A stretch of 64,000 nt of DNA from Zhengitettix transpicula (taxonomy: Eukaryota > Arthropoda > Insecta > Orthoptera > Tetrigidae), in the NCBI GenBank assembly GCA_037074705.1, contig CM073594.1, positions 61,872,509 to 61,936,508 of the forward strand, given 5' to 3'. This document shows, one piece after another, positions 47,802-59,539 of the stretch. The position numbers were made by a program, and so were the translations under genes. Numbering within the stretch: position 1 is the stretch's first letter; every line of letters starts with the position of its first letter. A model generated the notes under the pieces. It was not told where the DNA came from, searched no databases, and saw only the letters and a program-made list of their open reading frames with translations.

Positions 47802-48112
47802 CTGCCAGCATTCTGTGGTGAAAAATTACCATGACGATATTCACAGTGATCGAGACAAGTCTCAGGCTTGTTAAAGGCGCTCGTATTTTTTCCCCGGAAA
47901 AAAAAATCATTTTATTGTAAAATAAAATTGATTGTTTGATTCCTGTGGTGTAATTGCCTCAGTGTACCTTCTGTCTCGTCGTCTTCAAAAACTTGTTACC
48001 CCATTAGTCATTTCAAAGGCTCTTGTGATTAATTGTACGTTCTAACCTGCAGCATTCTGCATCTTAATTTGCGTTGACCTTGGATGTTCACAGCGACCGA
48101 GACAAGTCTCAG
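47802..48112 (+). repeat. Partial third tandem unit and a 25-bp direct repeat
   Basis: Bases 47802-47840 repeat TCTGCCAGCATTCTGTGGTG and following bases of 45792-45830. Bases 47840-47865 and 48087-48112 share TTCACAGYGAYCGAGACAAGTCTCAG, itself partly palindromic (GAGACAAGTCTC). The spacing is 247 bp. Confidence 0.8.
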
Positions 48113-48284
48113 ACTGAAAGTTACTTGTGATATAACCTCTATTTATTAGTGAGAGACATTGAAACCATAGTGTAGTGTCGTCCTGTTCTGATATGGAATG
48201 TAAAGAGACATGGCGTTAACGTAGTTGCTGAACGATTCGGAAGAAAAAAATATATAACATGAGGCCGGAAGTTTTTGAGAATAT

Positions 48285-48560
48285 TGATTTCGATTTCGAT
48301 TTATTATTCATTCCATTAGTCCTCAGTGGAGGAAATAGGACACGTCACAATATAAGATTAAATGAATAGCATAATTATTACAAATACACAGTTTAAAAAA
48401 CAAACATTGTACTTTCCCCAAAAAATTAAGATTTAAAACTACGTTAAAGATATTAATATAACAGTAATTAAAGAAATAAGTGTTTTAATTCATCTTCAAT
48501 TTCCATTCGACGGAGTTTCCAGTAGAAAATTTTACATCGATTCCCGTCGAACATGAAAAA
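48285..48560 (-). mobile_element. Probable LINE 3' end (GGAAATAGGAC type)
   Basis: On the minus strand the sequence runs through TGTCCTATTTCCTCCACTGA and GGACTAATGGAATGAATAAT and ends in a (TCGAAA)-type simple tail near 48285, as LINE 3' ends with short tandem tails do. The same block recurs, diverged, at 49245-49320. A short coding-like stretch (NRCKIFYWKLRRMEIEDELK) precedes it. I do not recognise the family. Confidence 0.4.
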
Positions 48561-48644
48561 GAAAATAAGTCAGCAGTTAAATTATATAATTGAAATTAAA
48601 ACTGATTTTATGAGATCTTGGGCATACGATAAGATTTGTTGTTG

Positions 48645-48845
48645 TTCCGATTGGAACAGTCGGACAGCTGCCTCCTTAACTGGTCGAGGCACGGATAAGG
48701 GAATGCTGCGTCCCCACAGCAAACTCCTCTACCGCTATCGGAAGGCCGTGGGACAAGTACCTAATGCCAGACCTACCTGATGCAGGCTTTTCTAGGGTTT
48801 GCCCTGCATTACTTTTAGGCGAATGCCGAGTAGGATGCTAAAAAA
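48645..48845 (+). mobile_element. Interspersed repeat R, copy 4 (3'-truncated)
   Basis: Matches R from TTCCGATTGGAACAGTCGG through TACCTGATGCAGG to AATGCCGAGTAGGATGCT, then runs into AAAAAAAATAATT. It lacks the last ~140 bp of the other copies. Ending in an A-rich run inside the repeat suggests internal priming or early termination. Confidence 0.78.
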
Positions 48846-50154
48846 AATAATTGGGTAAATAGTTTTGGTCGGTAATAGTCGAAAACACGTGGAGTCATAA
48901 GTCAATTTACCGCTTCTTTGCCTGGTGTGAAACAATTGATCATGGTTGCACAATTCAGTGGGGTTTATACCGCAGCCAGCGACGAGTTGCCATGTTGTTG
49001 TAATGTGATGCTCGTGTGCTGTGTTCAGCACTGGTTAACACGCTTCTTCCGTCGTCGTTTCCTTCGTGAAAGCTGAGTACATCTGCATTCTGCACCTCAC
49101 AATCGTAAAATAATATTTACTTTTAGATCCTGTCCAAACGATACGATAAAGGATTTGGTGTGCGATATTTAGTGTTGCTCCAAAGTTGTATATATTTTAT
49201 CTTTTTGAGCACACTTCCAATACAAGTCTCCTGATCTGGTTTTATTCCATTAGTCCCTCTACCGAGGAAATAGGATAAATCAAAGCACTATATAATGAAA
49301 CATGACAAATATCCGCAGCTCAAAATCGCTACACTATTAAGAACAATACAGAAAATACATATAAAATTAAATGCAGTATAATAAATCCAGAAGTGAAGAA
49401 ATAAATAATATTAACATGTTGAAAATAAACATAGAAATTTCATACGTGTAAATGTTAAAAACTTTAAAAGTAATCACATCGATTTAGAGAGATATATGTG
49501 CATTATGAAAAATATTATTTTAATTTAACAGATCACTTCTCATTTGCAGAATGAATGTATAATTGTGTAGCATTGTTTGATAAGGATAATTGTTTAATAG
49601 AAAGAGCTCTAAGCTATATCAGGAAGAAAAGAAAAATGATTAACGACGTTATGTCTCATAATAATTTAAATATTTTGTATTCAATGTATAATTGAAGTTG
49701 AAATTAATAAATAAAAGCTCGTTTTATAACTTTTTTTAAAAAAGACGTAACATGAAAATAAATTTACGAAAATAAACATACATCACTTATATGAGTTATT
49801 GAATTCGAACAGGCGGTGCAATTAAACGTTCAGATGAGAAGAGAATAGACAACGAACAGATTGAAAATGGATATTTAATTAAATATATCAGTGTAACAAA
49901 ATAAGTTGAATTTATATACATTTATGAGAATTAAAGGAGTCAAATTTAATAAACCTATAGTATAGAAAAATTTCTTCTTGATGTCACTAAGTAGAATCCA
50001 ATTTTTTTTAACAAAATAACATATTTAACATAAATAAAGAAAATTTAAATAAATTATATAATATAAAATCAAAGCTACATTGGGATTATAATAAACATGT
50101 TTCATATAGTAATAAAGAAATTTAAAAATAGTTTTTATTTTACGCCTGTTTTTG
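48846..50154. other. gene-free, very AT-rich stretch
   Basis: Bases 49245-49320 hold a diverged second copy of the GGAAATAGGA block described at 48285. The rest is AT-rich with no open frame of note. Confidence 0.5.
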
Positions 50155-50477
50155 AATTACTAAATCATTTAATGACCTTTTTAGAGACACTTTATTTTTT
50201 TTATAGAGTTACGACGTTTTGATACATCTTCGTTTCTTCTTCAGGTATTATCCAAATTATTATAACAATCTAGCTGTACAATATCGTTGGTGTAAAGTGA
50301 ATAATGTGCCTCGGACCCGTTTTCAAAACTTTGTGAATTTATCAACATTGTAATTGTTTTTAGTACTAGTTTGTTGTAATTTTCTGGATAATACCTGAAG
50401 AAGATACGTCGAAACGTCGTAATGCTATAAATAACATGTAAAGTGTCTGTCAAAGGTCATTAACTGATTTATTAAAT
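50155..50477. mobile_element. Foldback element B, copy 2
   Basis: Arms 50155-50272 and 50370-50477 are reverse complements, and the outer part reads TTTAATGACCTTTTTAGAGA. The right arm has CTGAAGA (50395-50401) and GAAAC (50411-50415) with the spacer shortened to GATACGTC-type, so the stem loop is lost. The left arm (minus) has CTGAAGA (50238-50244) and a mutated AAAAC box. The loop is about 95 bp. Confidence 0.8.
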
Positions 50478-50654
50478 TTCAAAAATATTTAGTAATTGCG
50501 TGGAACCTCCGAAATGTTGAGGTTTAGTATAACTCAGGTTCCAAGGACTCGTATTTACTGATATTAAAAAGGAATAAAACTTCCGAAATACAGTGGACGT
50601 TTAAAGTAACATATCATATATGTTAAAGATTGTATTTTTACGTCTGTTTATATT

Positions 50655-51025
50655 AAAAATAATGCAGGTTTTCGACCAATATCAGACAATATATTTTTTA
50701 TTTACGACAACGTTTCGTTACGTGTTTGTTCCTTCGTCAGGTCTTTCCTGTTGAGAAATTGTACAAAATAAAGTTGTATTATCAAGAAGCCAATGAATTT
50801 ATAAACAAAAAATTTATGAACAAAAAAAATTATACTATTATCACAATGAAACTAAGAAAACACTCACCTAAATATGATAAATTTTAAAACCTAATTTCAC
50901 ATCCTATTGAAAAAAACAGTTTTTGAACAGGAAAGACCCGATGAAGGTACAAACACGTACAGAAACGTTGTCGTAAATAAATAAAATACTGTCTAATATT
51001 GGTCGAAAGACTGCATTAACGTATC
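50655..51025. mobile_element. Foldback element C, copy 1
   Basis: Arms about 50662-50752 and 50925-51020 pair through GACCAATATCAGACAATAT / ATACTGTCTAATATTGGTC. The right arm has CCGATGA (50938-50944), GGTAC/GTAC around AAACAC, and GAAAC (50962-50966) followed by GTTGTC. The left arm (minus) has CTGACGA (50734-50740) and GAAAC (50712-50716). The loop of about 170 bp is AT-rich. Confidence 0.8.
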
Positions 51026-53650
51026 ATTTAATTATAATCGTGACATTTTAATTTTTCTGTGTATAAACTGGCCATAAATTTGAAAAAAAAATAATAAAGA
51101 AATTTATAAATACATAATTTCACTACATTTCGTCATTAATTTAAACTTTATCTGGTTACATTGGGTTAATTTAGTACTGGGAGTATTATAAATAATTTAT
51201 AATATTTAAAGTTCTTTCATTAATTTCTGACAAAAATTTATGTTATATAAATACAATCTTAGTGAAATTTCAAAGTAATGTTGTGTCTTTGCTGCCCGTA
51301 TTTTCTTCAACTAATTTTTTATATATAAATCCTATCAAAATTGTAATAAGATAAGTTGAATGTTGGAGGCCTGTCTCTTTGTATCTAACTTGCAGGAGCA
51401 AAGGCGACACGGTCCTTTGGGATGTGATTTAGGAAGGAGCGGTTTTGACTCCGGAACTCGGTACAGCGTTGAGTAACTCTTCCTAAAGTAGTCTCGACGT
51501 TGCACAAGAATTGGCACCTTTGCTGGCATGTTGACTTAGAGTCCACCTGTTGCTTTATCTCCCGAGACATTTGCAGCCGCTTCGTAAATCCGTTGTCCCA
51601 CTTCTCTTACGTCGAAATTACGCTCCGCGTGCGACCCCGGACCTTATCGCAGTTGTAAATTCGAACTAAGCCCTGACAAGACGCCGGGGGGTTTAAGTCG
51701 ATCGCAACACAAACCCGACTCTATTCAAAACTATTTTACACAGCGCGGTACAGTGAAGGAACGAAAGAAATATAGGGCGCAAGGCCAGATAACTTCACTG
51801 TAAATGCTTTGCGATTGCCGTGAAATTGGAAAGAATTTTTTTTTTTGAAGGTCAAGAGATAAAGGAGTATCAAAGGTTGAAATAGATCCGAGGAGATAAG
51901 AGTCCCAAGGGCTAGAAAATAAAAGTAAGGCTGTTCTCTGTTGTTACAATATTATAATAAGTCTCCATTTGTATATTTGAGAATTTTGACGAACTCGTAG
52001 AACACATTTTTTACGACAGAAGCATTTTATACTGTTAGGGATCGCAGTGTGCTAAAGTTTCCTTTATTGATTGATCTTTCATTGTTTAATTATGCTTCAG
52101 TGCGAGAGCAACCGCCTCGAGGTTCATTTCCAGTGCTCGTTTTATCGCTTTAGTAATGTTTTATTCATCCTCGGAAGCCTGGGGGCGAACTTAGACATTC
52201 CATGAAGAAACCTGCAGAATATTCGGACAGCTTACTCATTTTCTTATTATTACTACAAAAAAAATGACAATAGGGTTTTTAGAAATGAATAAATTATCCC
52301 AAAAGTTTTTTTTGTATAGTTTGAGTAAGGTGTAAAAGTGAACTTCGTTATGAATTTTTATAATTGTTTATCAGTTTTAATGATAATTTCAATTAACTTC
52401 CTTCTTAATCAAACCGAAAGTTAATTTATGGAAGAGTAATTTTTCCCAAAGAATCCTAAAAGAGAATTATCACAGTTGGAAGAAGGAACGTTTGTTTGTT
52501 TCCAACATTTTTGTTTTTAATTTATGGTCCTATCTAACGAGATAACCAGGCTTTTGGAGCTAATTGCATTCCATGTCTTAGAATAGCCTTGCATTTCCTC
52601 CTTTTCGCCAGTAATTCCCACTCTAATTGGTCCACTTCTTCGTGGCCATGACCAAGTACCAAATTCAGCTGCTTCTTTTCTTGGCACTTTTACCGACGAT
52701 TCTATATTATTTTTTTGCGATGTGTCCCCCAAATGTAAAAAACTGGTGCTATTAAAGCACAGTAGCCACTTCGATTAATTTTGAACTTCGTATTTTAAAT
52801 TTCTCGGTGAAGTGTAACAGGTTCCACGTTTTTCTGGTCCTGATAATCTCCAGCTCCTCTCATCCGTGATTAGTGTTGAAATATTAAGTTTCTTCTACGT
52901 CCTTGGAGTTACTTGTCCATAGGCTAATTTTTCAAAGTATTTCAAAAAATTCCATTTAATTCCGTTTGTTATATTTCATTACCACTGTCACCCAACATTA
53001 TATCGTGGGACTCAATTCCTTGGAAACTATTGGCAAGCGAAGGATAAGTTGCTAATAGTTATGGTAACGTACAGTACAGACTGCGGTCAACGTATTAAAG
53101 GCAAATATTCTAAGAGCTGTGACTGTTGAAGTGAAGTTAGTGCTGCATGGAACTAGCTGGAGAACTGCATCAAACCGGTCGGTCGTGAGACTGAAATATA
53201 TCCCGATGTTGCCTCTATATGTTCGACGGTGAGTTATGGAACTGCCTTTGGGATAATACGACAAACTGGTACGAAAGTCAGAATGAAAAATGTGATCAGG
53301 AAAAGTCAGTGGCGACAGGTCGCCTTTAGCGCGGCCATTGCGAAAGGATGTGTATCCTTATGTAACTGCGGGACCTGGCAGGCTGTTCCTCTTTAACTGG
53401 ACCCTCCTTCGATTTCGGATAGGCTACCGTACACTATCGAAATTGCCTCTGCGAAGCTTGCAAGTCTCATTGTTTATCGCAAAATTTACAAAGAGGAATG
53501 CTTAAGTGGCATGCCCGCTAAACCTATTAGCCTAGGCTGAATGTAGATTCCTGTACTTTGGCTTAAACACACACACACAAGATGTGGTTCAGTTGCGAAA
53601 TAAAAAATTCTCATATTAGTGAGAAATAATTGCTAACGAGTACCAATGTT
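51026..53650. other. gene-free stretch
   Basis: No gene recognised. Frames reach 71 codons at most (52517-52732 and 53052-53264, both minus) without motifs. A GC-richer patch lies at 51400-51720. Confidence 0.5.
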
Positions 53651-54389
53651 GTTTCTGTATAATTTCAAACCCTTTCGGGCTTTGGAGTGGAGCACCCTTA
53701 AGGGTGGGAGTGGAATTACATAAAAATAACACAAAAACAACCGAGATTCCTGTCAAATCCGCGGTTATGATTGTCGCGGAGTTTAATTAAGACATTCAAC
53801 TTTTTGTCAAACGCACAATAGATAGCGTGAACGTTGATTAGAAGTTTTGAAACATTCAAACACGGCCGATATATGCGTCCAATAAATACTACACGTAGTC
53901 AAATAGATTGATAGTAGTTATACCGATAGTGTTTGTGTATAATTTCAACGTCTGTCGGCATAGGTGGGAGCACGCTTAGGGGTGGTGTTTGGTGGTGCGT
54001 TACAGCAAAATAACGTGAATTCGACCCCGAGATTGGGGTCAAATCCAGGGATGTGGATGTCGCTGAGTTTATTTATGACAATCTGGTCAACGCTCCCTGG
54101 GGGGGGGGGGTTGAAATTTTCGGACAATGTAACCGGTCGATTTCTACGTCGAATAAATACTTTTTGTTTATCCCGTAGTAGCCGGGGGGGGGGGGGGTGT
54201 CGATATATTCATCGAAAGAAACTTTTTCGTGGTGAATGAGTTCAACCCCTATCGGATAGGGAGGTGAGCACATTTGGGGATAGGGGTCGAGGTGCGTTGC
54301 ATAAAAATAAAGCAAAAGAAACCGAGATTGGAGTCGAATCGGGGGTGATGGATATGTGACAACCGGGTAACGCCGGGTACCCAGCTAGT
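53651..54389 (-). mobile_element. Element H, copy 2: three degenerate tandem modules, ACTAGCTG end
   Basis: Three modules of 280-300 bp start near 53651, 53931 and 54229. Each has an AATTTCAAC/GAGTTCAAC start, a GGTGGGAGCAC-like block, AAAATAA, CCGAGATT and TGTCGC/TGTGAC. The right end, read in reverse, is ACTAGCTGGGTACCCGGCGT, matching the start of the element at 8984. G-runs of 12 (54099-54110) and 14 (54184-54197) lie inside. The short frames here are repeat artefacts. Confidence 0.6.
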
Positions 54390-55902
54390 GTAATAATAAA
54401 ATGCTATCTCCAATTCGTTTTCTCGCAATGTACGTCTTCTACAGTACTACGCTAAATAAGGTAAAACATTTATGCTGATGATCCAACATAATACCTTGTA
54501 GTCCAGAGCTTTTTGTTTAACAAAGGTCCCCTCGTATTATTGACATTGCTTAAGAACACTTGGAAGTTTCCCTGTAATCAGAGAAATGTGGTCTGAAATC
54601 TACGATAACCGTTATTTATGCGCAATGATTCAAGTGATATTTCTTCTTTTGCTTCAGTATATATTTTTCCTGTCCCGATAATACTCAAACTTCCTCATTT
54701 CTAAAGGATAATTAAATATTTTACTCGGATGTATTGAGAATTTTATCAGTAGTATTGAAATGTATCGTTCTCGAGAATCCGGCAGCAATTATGTCAAATA
54801 GATTATTATACTGGTGACGGTTTTGCATTGTTCCCGTTTACTGCTTTCATTGCTCAGCGCTGCCAAGTTTGAAGAAGACGAACCAACATGACAAATCCAG
54901 TTTCAATTTATTACTTTCCAGGAAATTCTATTCCTGCAAGCGTCGGCTTCCTATCAAATGTAAAATACTTCTCGAATCAGATCATCTTCTAATAAAAACT
55001 TCCACTTTTATTTTCGCCTCATTAATCGCGTGAACCTTGACTGCCTGGAACTGGAAACCTTTTCTACGACCCATAAAATTTATCAAGTCTACGTTTATGT
55101 GTAGCGGTTGCAAGATAAGTTTTCTCTGCAGCTCCTTTCCCATTGTTTTCTGTTATTAAGTTACCTAGTCGTCACACAAAATGACTTCATTTTCTGAAAG
55201 ATACGAGTATCCTCGAGTCTCATTCGTTCTGACTATATATTTAGAATTGAGCGGAACGAACACACGTGAACGATTCTTGCGGCTGGCGGAGTAGTACCTG
55301 ATGGGCCTCGTCCGTGCCATATTCTTTTGTCTTCTGAGAGAGAGACAGGAATGACTACTCCAAGGTGACGGAATAAACTTTAGCGCCTTGTCACGCTGAA
55401 TAGCAGACAGCGTACAACTTTGTTACACGGCAAAGTGTTGTCACCTTCACCGGCCTACAGAAATTCTACCGAAATCTAACGAAAAACCCAAAACTGACGC
55501 TAGGAGGAACCTATGATACTAAACACTATTTTCCAACGATTCGCCTCATTATTTTATTTTACGAAAACATAACAATCATCCTCGCACAAGGGCTCACTTT
55601 GTACCGTTGTTGGAAAATGTCCTTGCCAGTTTCCCGATGTATCACTTCCTTTTAAAGGCTTATTCTCACAGACACAGTCGGACACACAGACGAATAGCAC
55701 GGCGTTATTATTTTTCAAAAGCGTTCACAGAGGAAAGCGTTGCCATGGTGATGCGTCCTTGTTTTCTTTTTCGTTTCACATTTGGAAGCGTCATTACTTC
55801 AGAATAACCTTGCTTATTGAATGGTTTTTCAAATTTCCCAATTCCTTGAAGCGACCTCGACAATTATTTTTTTTACATGGGAAGCGCTAACCCCTAAAAA
55901 AA
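54390..55902. other. gene-free stretch
   Basis: Apparently unique. The longest frame is 66 codons (55607-55807, plus) with no motif. No repeat recognised. Confidence 0.5.
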
Positions 55903-56272
55903 TAATTCAGTTTTCTGACCTATTACAAACAGTATTTACTTATTGAATTAAAACAATGTTTCGGTACTTTCATCAGAACTTTCCTAAATATACTCATTAT
56001 TAAAAAATTATTTTCACATCATATTTAAAAAAACACCACAACATTTAGAAGTTCTTCCGAGGTTGGGCTGAGACCGCACTAGTGTGTAGCTTATGATTTT
56101 ATCTCCGAAGAACTTCTAAATGTCGTGGCGTTTTTTAATTATGTGAAAATAGTTTTTTTTTAATAATTAACATATTTAGGAACGACCTGATGAAGATACA
56201 AACACGTACCGAAACGTTGTTTTAATTCAATTAATAAATATTGTCTGTTATTGGTCAGAAAACTGTATTATC
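55903..56272. mobile_element. Foldback element C, copy 2
   Basis: The longest palindrome of the C family: arms 55903-56060 and 56103-56272, about 155-170 bp each, around a loop of about 40 bp. The arms meet at ATTTAGAAGTTCTTCCGAGG / CCGAAGAACTTCTAAAT. The right arm has an intact CTGATGA (56187-56193), GATAC..GTACC (4 of 5 pairs) around AAACAC, and GAAAC (56211-56215). The left arm (minus) keeps CTGATGA (55970-55976) and GAAAC (55958-55962) but has lost the loop. Confidence 0.85.
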
Positions 56273-56557
56273 TGTTTCATATAAATAGACGTAAAAATAC
56301 AATCCCTTAAAAAATATTTTCTATATCTATTCGTGTTGCATTAACCGGCTCAGTTGGATTGAGGTTAAATTGCCGTATTTCTCTGACCGACGGGGAAATT
56401 ATTACAACTTCCATATCGACATATCTACATACTTCTGAAATTTTATCTTCCAATTATTCCAAAAAGAAACGAGAATAACAGAAAAAATATATTTATAGCT
56501 TAAATGTGAGGTCATAATGCTCATATATAAATAAACATTCTGACTAATGAGAAAACT

Positions 56558-56828
56558 AATAAATAAATAAACAATAGCCAATTTTAAGTCAGGAAAAAAA
56601 GGAGAATTTAGTCAATTAACGACGTATTGTCGCTTAATTTGCGACCTCATCAGGTTCCAATAATTTTTTTTATTTTTTAAAAAAAACAGTTTTAAATTGT
56701 ACAGCAGTCAGAATATTTTTAAAAAAAATTGGAACCTGATGGGGTCGCAAATTAAGCCATAATACGTTGTTAATTAAATTCTCCTTTTTTTTCTGACTTA
56801 AAATTGCCTACTGTTTATTTATTTAATA
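56558..56828. mobile_element. Foldback element D, copy 1
   Basis: Arms 56558-56672 and 56720-56828 are reverse complements; the outer end is AATAAATAAACAATAGCCAA. The left arm (minus) has CTGATGA (56647-56653), a perfect GTCGC/GCGAC stem (56641-56645 with 56629-56633) closed by a 7-base loop, then AATACG in place of GAAACG. The right arm has CTGATGG (56736-56742) and a weakened stem. The loop is about 47 bp. Confidence 0.82.
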
Positions 56829-56867
56829 AAGCGCCTACTTTAAATTCCATCTATATTTTATTTTTCC

Positions 56868-57452
56868 TCATTATTTAGATTATTTCGGTATTTCCATTGT
56901 CTGCGAGTAGAAAGGTGAGCAAGAAGAAGAAAGAAAAGTGAAACAAAGTTGGCAAAGAAAAGGAAAGAAAACAGGAAAAACAGACAGAATGACGTGAATT
57001 AAATAGATGACATGAAAGATCGCCTAGGAGATCAGGGGAAAAAAATGTAGAGATTTGCTCCGAGCGAAGAAAACAAGAAAAACAGAAAGAAAGATGCAGT
57101 GTGCAAGGAATGACAAGTTAGGTTAAAGGGATTACGTGAAACATCTAGAAGTTCAGTAAAGGAAAAATCTATATCTTTTTCTGAACTTCTAGACGATCTT
57201 TTCACGTCCTCTCTTTAACCTAACCTGTTCCTAGCACACTGCCTCTTTCTTTCTGTTTTACTTGTTTTCTTCGCTTGGAGTAAATCAATACGTTTTTTCG
57301 GATCTTCTAGACGATCTTTCGCGCCTTCACTTTAATCCACCTTTCTTTCTATTTTTTCTTGTTTTCTTTGCTTTTCTTCTTCTTTTATTTGCCTTTTCTG
57401 TCTTCTTCTTGCTCACAGACAATTGAATACCCGAATAATCTAAATATTAATG
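56868..57452. mobile_element. Foldback element F, copy 2
   Basis: Arms of about 280 bp with ends GATTATTTCGGTATTTCCAT and TTGAATACCCGAATAATC, centred near 57170 (AGTTCAG..CTGAACT). It is purine-rich on the left and pyrimidine-rich on the right, as in copy 1. It shares CAGTGTGCAAG, GGTTAAAG and TCTAGA blocks with 39558-40112. Confidence 0.82.
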
Positions 57453-58721
57453 TTAATTCACTCACCATTATCAACAATTTTATTTTTCTGTACTGGTGAT
57501 CAAAAACCTTTTTTTTTTCCTGTTCGGAAATATTTTCTGCTTGATATACAAACGCTCTTATCAGTAATTTTCTTGGTGCCGCAAATTTCCTTGTTTGTAA
57601 TTCTCCAGGAAGTGCAGTGTTACATTCCTGAACTTTTGTGACGGTTTGAAACATTCGCGCCTTAAAGGATATCAAGGAACGTCGTAAAAGCTGGCGATAT
57701 GCAAGGTTTCGAAGAATGGACTAATTAGAATGATAAATCAGGAATTTCAGTCGTCGTAAACGTTGGTGGGAGTTTCGCACTGTTACTTTGGCGAAGACAA
57801 GAATTGACAGGGAAGCCTTTGAAAATCTATACCTGAGACGATAGACGCAAAGTGCTTGGCGACTTTACAGCTTAAACGATTGAATAAACGTTACTAACGA
57901 AGATTCTGAGAAGTCGAGGAAGGTTGTTATCTCATACAGTTCATGAAGCATTCTGGATGACCTAGATTCACGATTGATTGTTTATCAGCGAAGAAAAATT
58001 CCGTTGCCCCTTCAAGGTAAAGATGCAGTGAAACTCTGTGATATTTTATTCCATTTTTGGTCTTCCTGATATTTGAATCGTTCGCGTTATCGCCTTAGGG
58101 ACAGTCAATTGGTAACGATTTCTCACGCAACTTTTCAATTCTTGCTACTACTGGATATTTTGAATACTCTTACGTAACAGTCAATATCGTCGCAATTAGA
58201 GGCGACGTGCCTTTTTAATTAGATAACCCACATTGATAACATTTGGAGTTTTATCTTCGCGAAAGATACGTTTGTAATCAAAACAACTTTCAAGTTGCTC
58301 GTTTCCGTGAAGTCTTCTTTTATTCTTCCTTATCATCTACCTTCAGCACATGTAAAAGGTTTGCTAAACATGCCCGGACACTCACTAATGTGGCAGTAGC
58401 TGCAGTTAAATGGACAGCCAGTCAGGGCGTTTAAGGACACGGATGGTTGATCCTGTTAGCCCGGAAATGATGTAGGAAATGTCCGTAAAACCTGCATCGG
58501 GTTAGTTTCCACCGGTTACTGGCGTTTGTGAGCAATTGTGCAATAGAACATGCTGACAGTAGTATCTCTGAGCTGATAAAACAAGAACTGAACGAATTGA
58601 CCGAGAAAGACTACAATTAAACGTAACAATGAAATTTTCTTATGACCATATTTTTTTAAAAAAACAAACAATCGTAGCAGTTCGTCAATTACAAGCTTCA
58701 CTGGAAATTAATTTTTATTTC
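57453..58721. other. gene-free stretch
   Basis: Frames of 96 codons (57385-57675, minus) and 63 codons show no motif; the first overlaps the F element. No other repeat recognised. Confidence 0.5.
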
Positions 58722-58972
58722 TGCACTGACCTGTTTCCCATCAGAATCTTGTGAGCTGAGCTAGGGTCAAAAGATTACGTCGCCCAGATTGGGTCTTCAA
58801 TTTAATGTCGAATCCAATGGACGGCACGAGTCTACATTCTGTTGTATCATGCACTGACCTGTTTCCTACCAGAATCATGTGAGCAGTTTGCTGATCTAGG
58901 GTCGGAGGACTAAGTCGCCCAGATTTGGGTGATCAATTTAATGTCGAATCCAATGGACGACCTGAGCCTGAG
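58722..58972 (+). repeat. Tandem duplication, period about 128 bp
   Basis: Bases 58722-58832 and 58850-58972 share TGCACTGACCTGTTTCC, AGAATC(A/T)TGTGAGC, CTAGGGTC, GTCGCCCAGATT and TCAATTTAATGTCGAATCCA. The second unit has a few extra bases. No coding motif. Confidence 0.88.
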
Positions 58973-59520
58973 TCATGCCTTCCATTTCAAGAGAATTATT
59001 GGCTCGACTGTATGAATAGTAATGTCAACTTAAGTCGCATACTCATCGGTCCCCGGCCGTTATCTATTCCTCGTGCAAGTCATGTCTCTCAAAGCCAGAC
59101 ACTGAGTTGAATGAGAATGCTCATCTGATTTGGCGTAACGTTCTATCTGAGGGACGATTATGACGTGAAGTAGTGTTATGAATGTCTCTTGGCGTTTTTA
59201 TTGACGACAAATTCATTTCCATCACAGATTCGATTTTGTGATGAAACGACGTGTATTTGCTGTGAAGGTGATGACAGGAGCATTGACGGTTGGTGGGTCT
59301 TACAGAAATGGAAATATTTGGAAATATTAAATGAAAATGGTGGCTCATTTCCCCATCTAAACGTCCTTAACTTTGCTGAATCCAGGATCAAACCTTGTGC
59401 AGCCTCGTGACGTATTTTATTTGTTTTTATGACGCCACATAATTGAAGCATCGTCTGGAAGGATGTTTAATATTTTCCCCTTTGGAAGTGACTAACCGGC
59501 CGAGAATGGAACGCAGTCTG
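58973..59520. other. gene-free stretch
   Basis: Open frames of 73 codons (59189-59410, plus) and 91 codons (59176-59451, minus) overlap. I do not recognise either. The minus frame may be an old repeat translated by chance. Confidence 0.4.
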
Positions 59521-59527
59521 CGGTGAG

Positions 59528-59535
59528 TATAAATA
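59528..59535 (+). promoter_or_regulatory. Isolated TATA-box consensus
   Basis: TATAAATAAG matches the metazoan TATA consensus within a GC-richer context (59500-59600), and a possible start lies about 30 bp on (GCAGACCTCACC). No open frame or splice context supports a gene. Weak. Confidence 0.2.
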
Positions 59536-59539
59536 AGAC

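Noticed and set aside
59176..59451. Overlapping sense and antisense frames as a conserved gene
   Set aside because: No recognisable domain in either strand; could be an old repeat.
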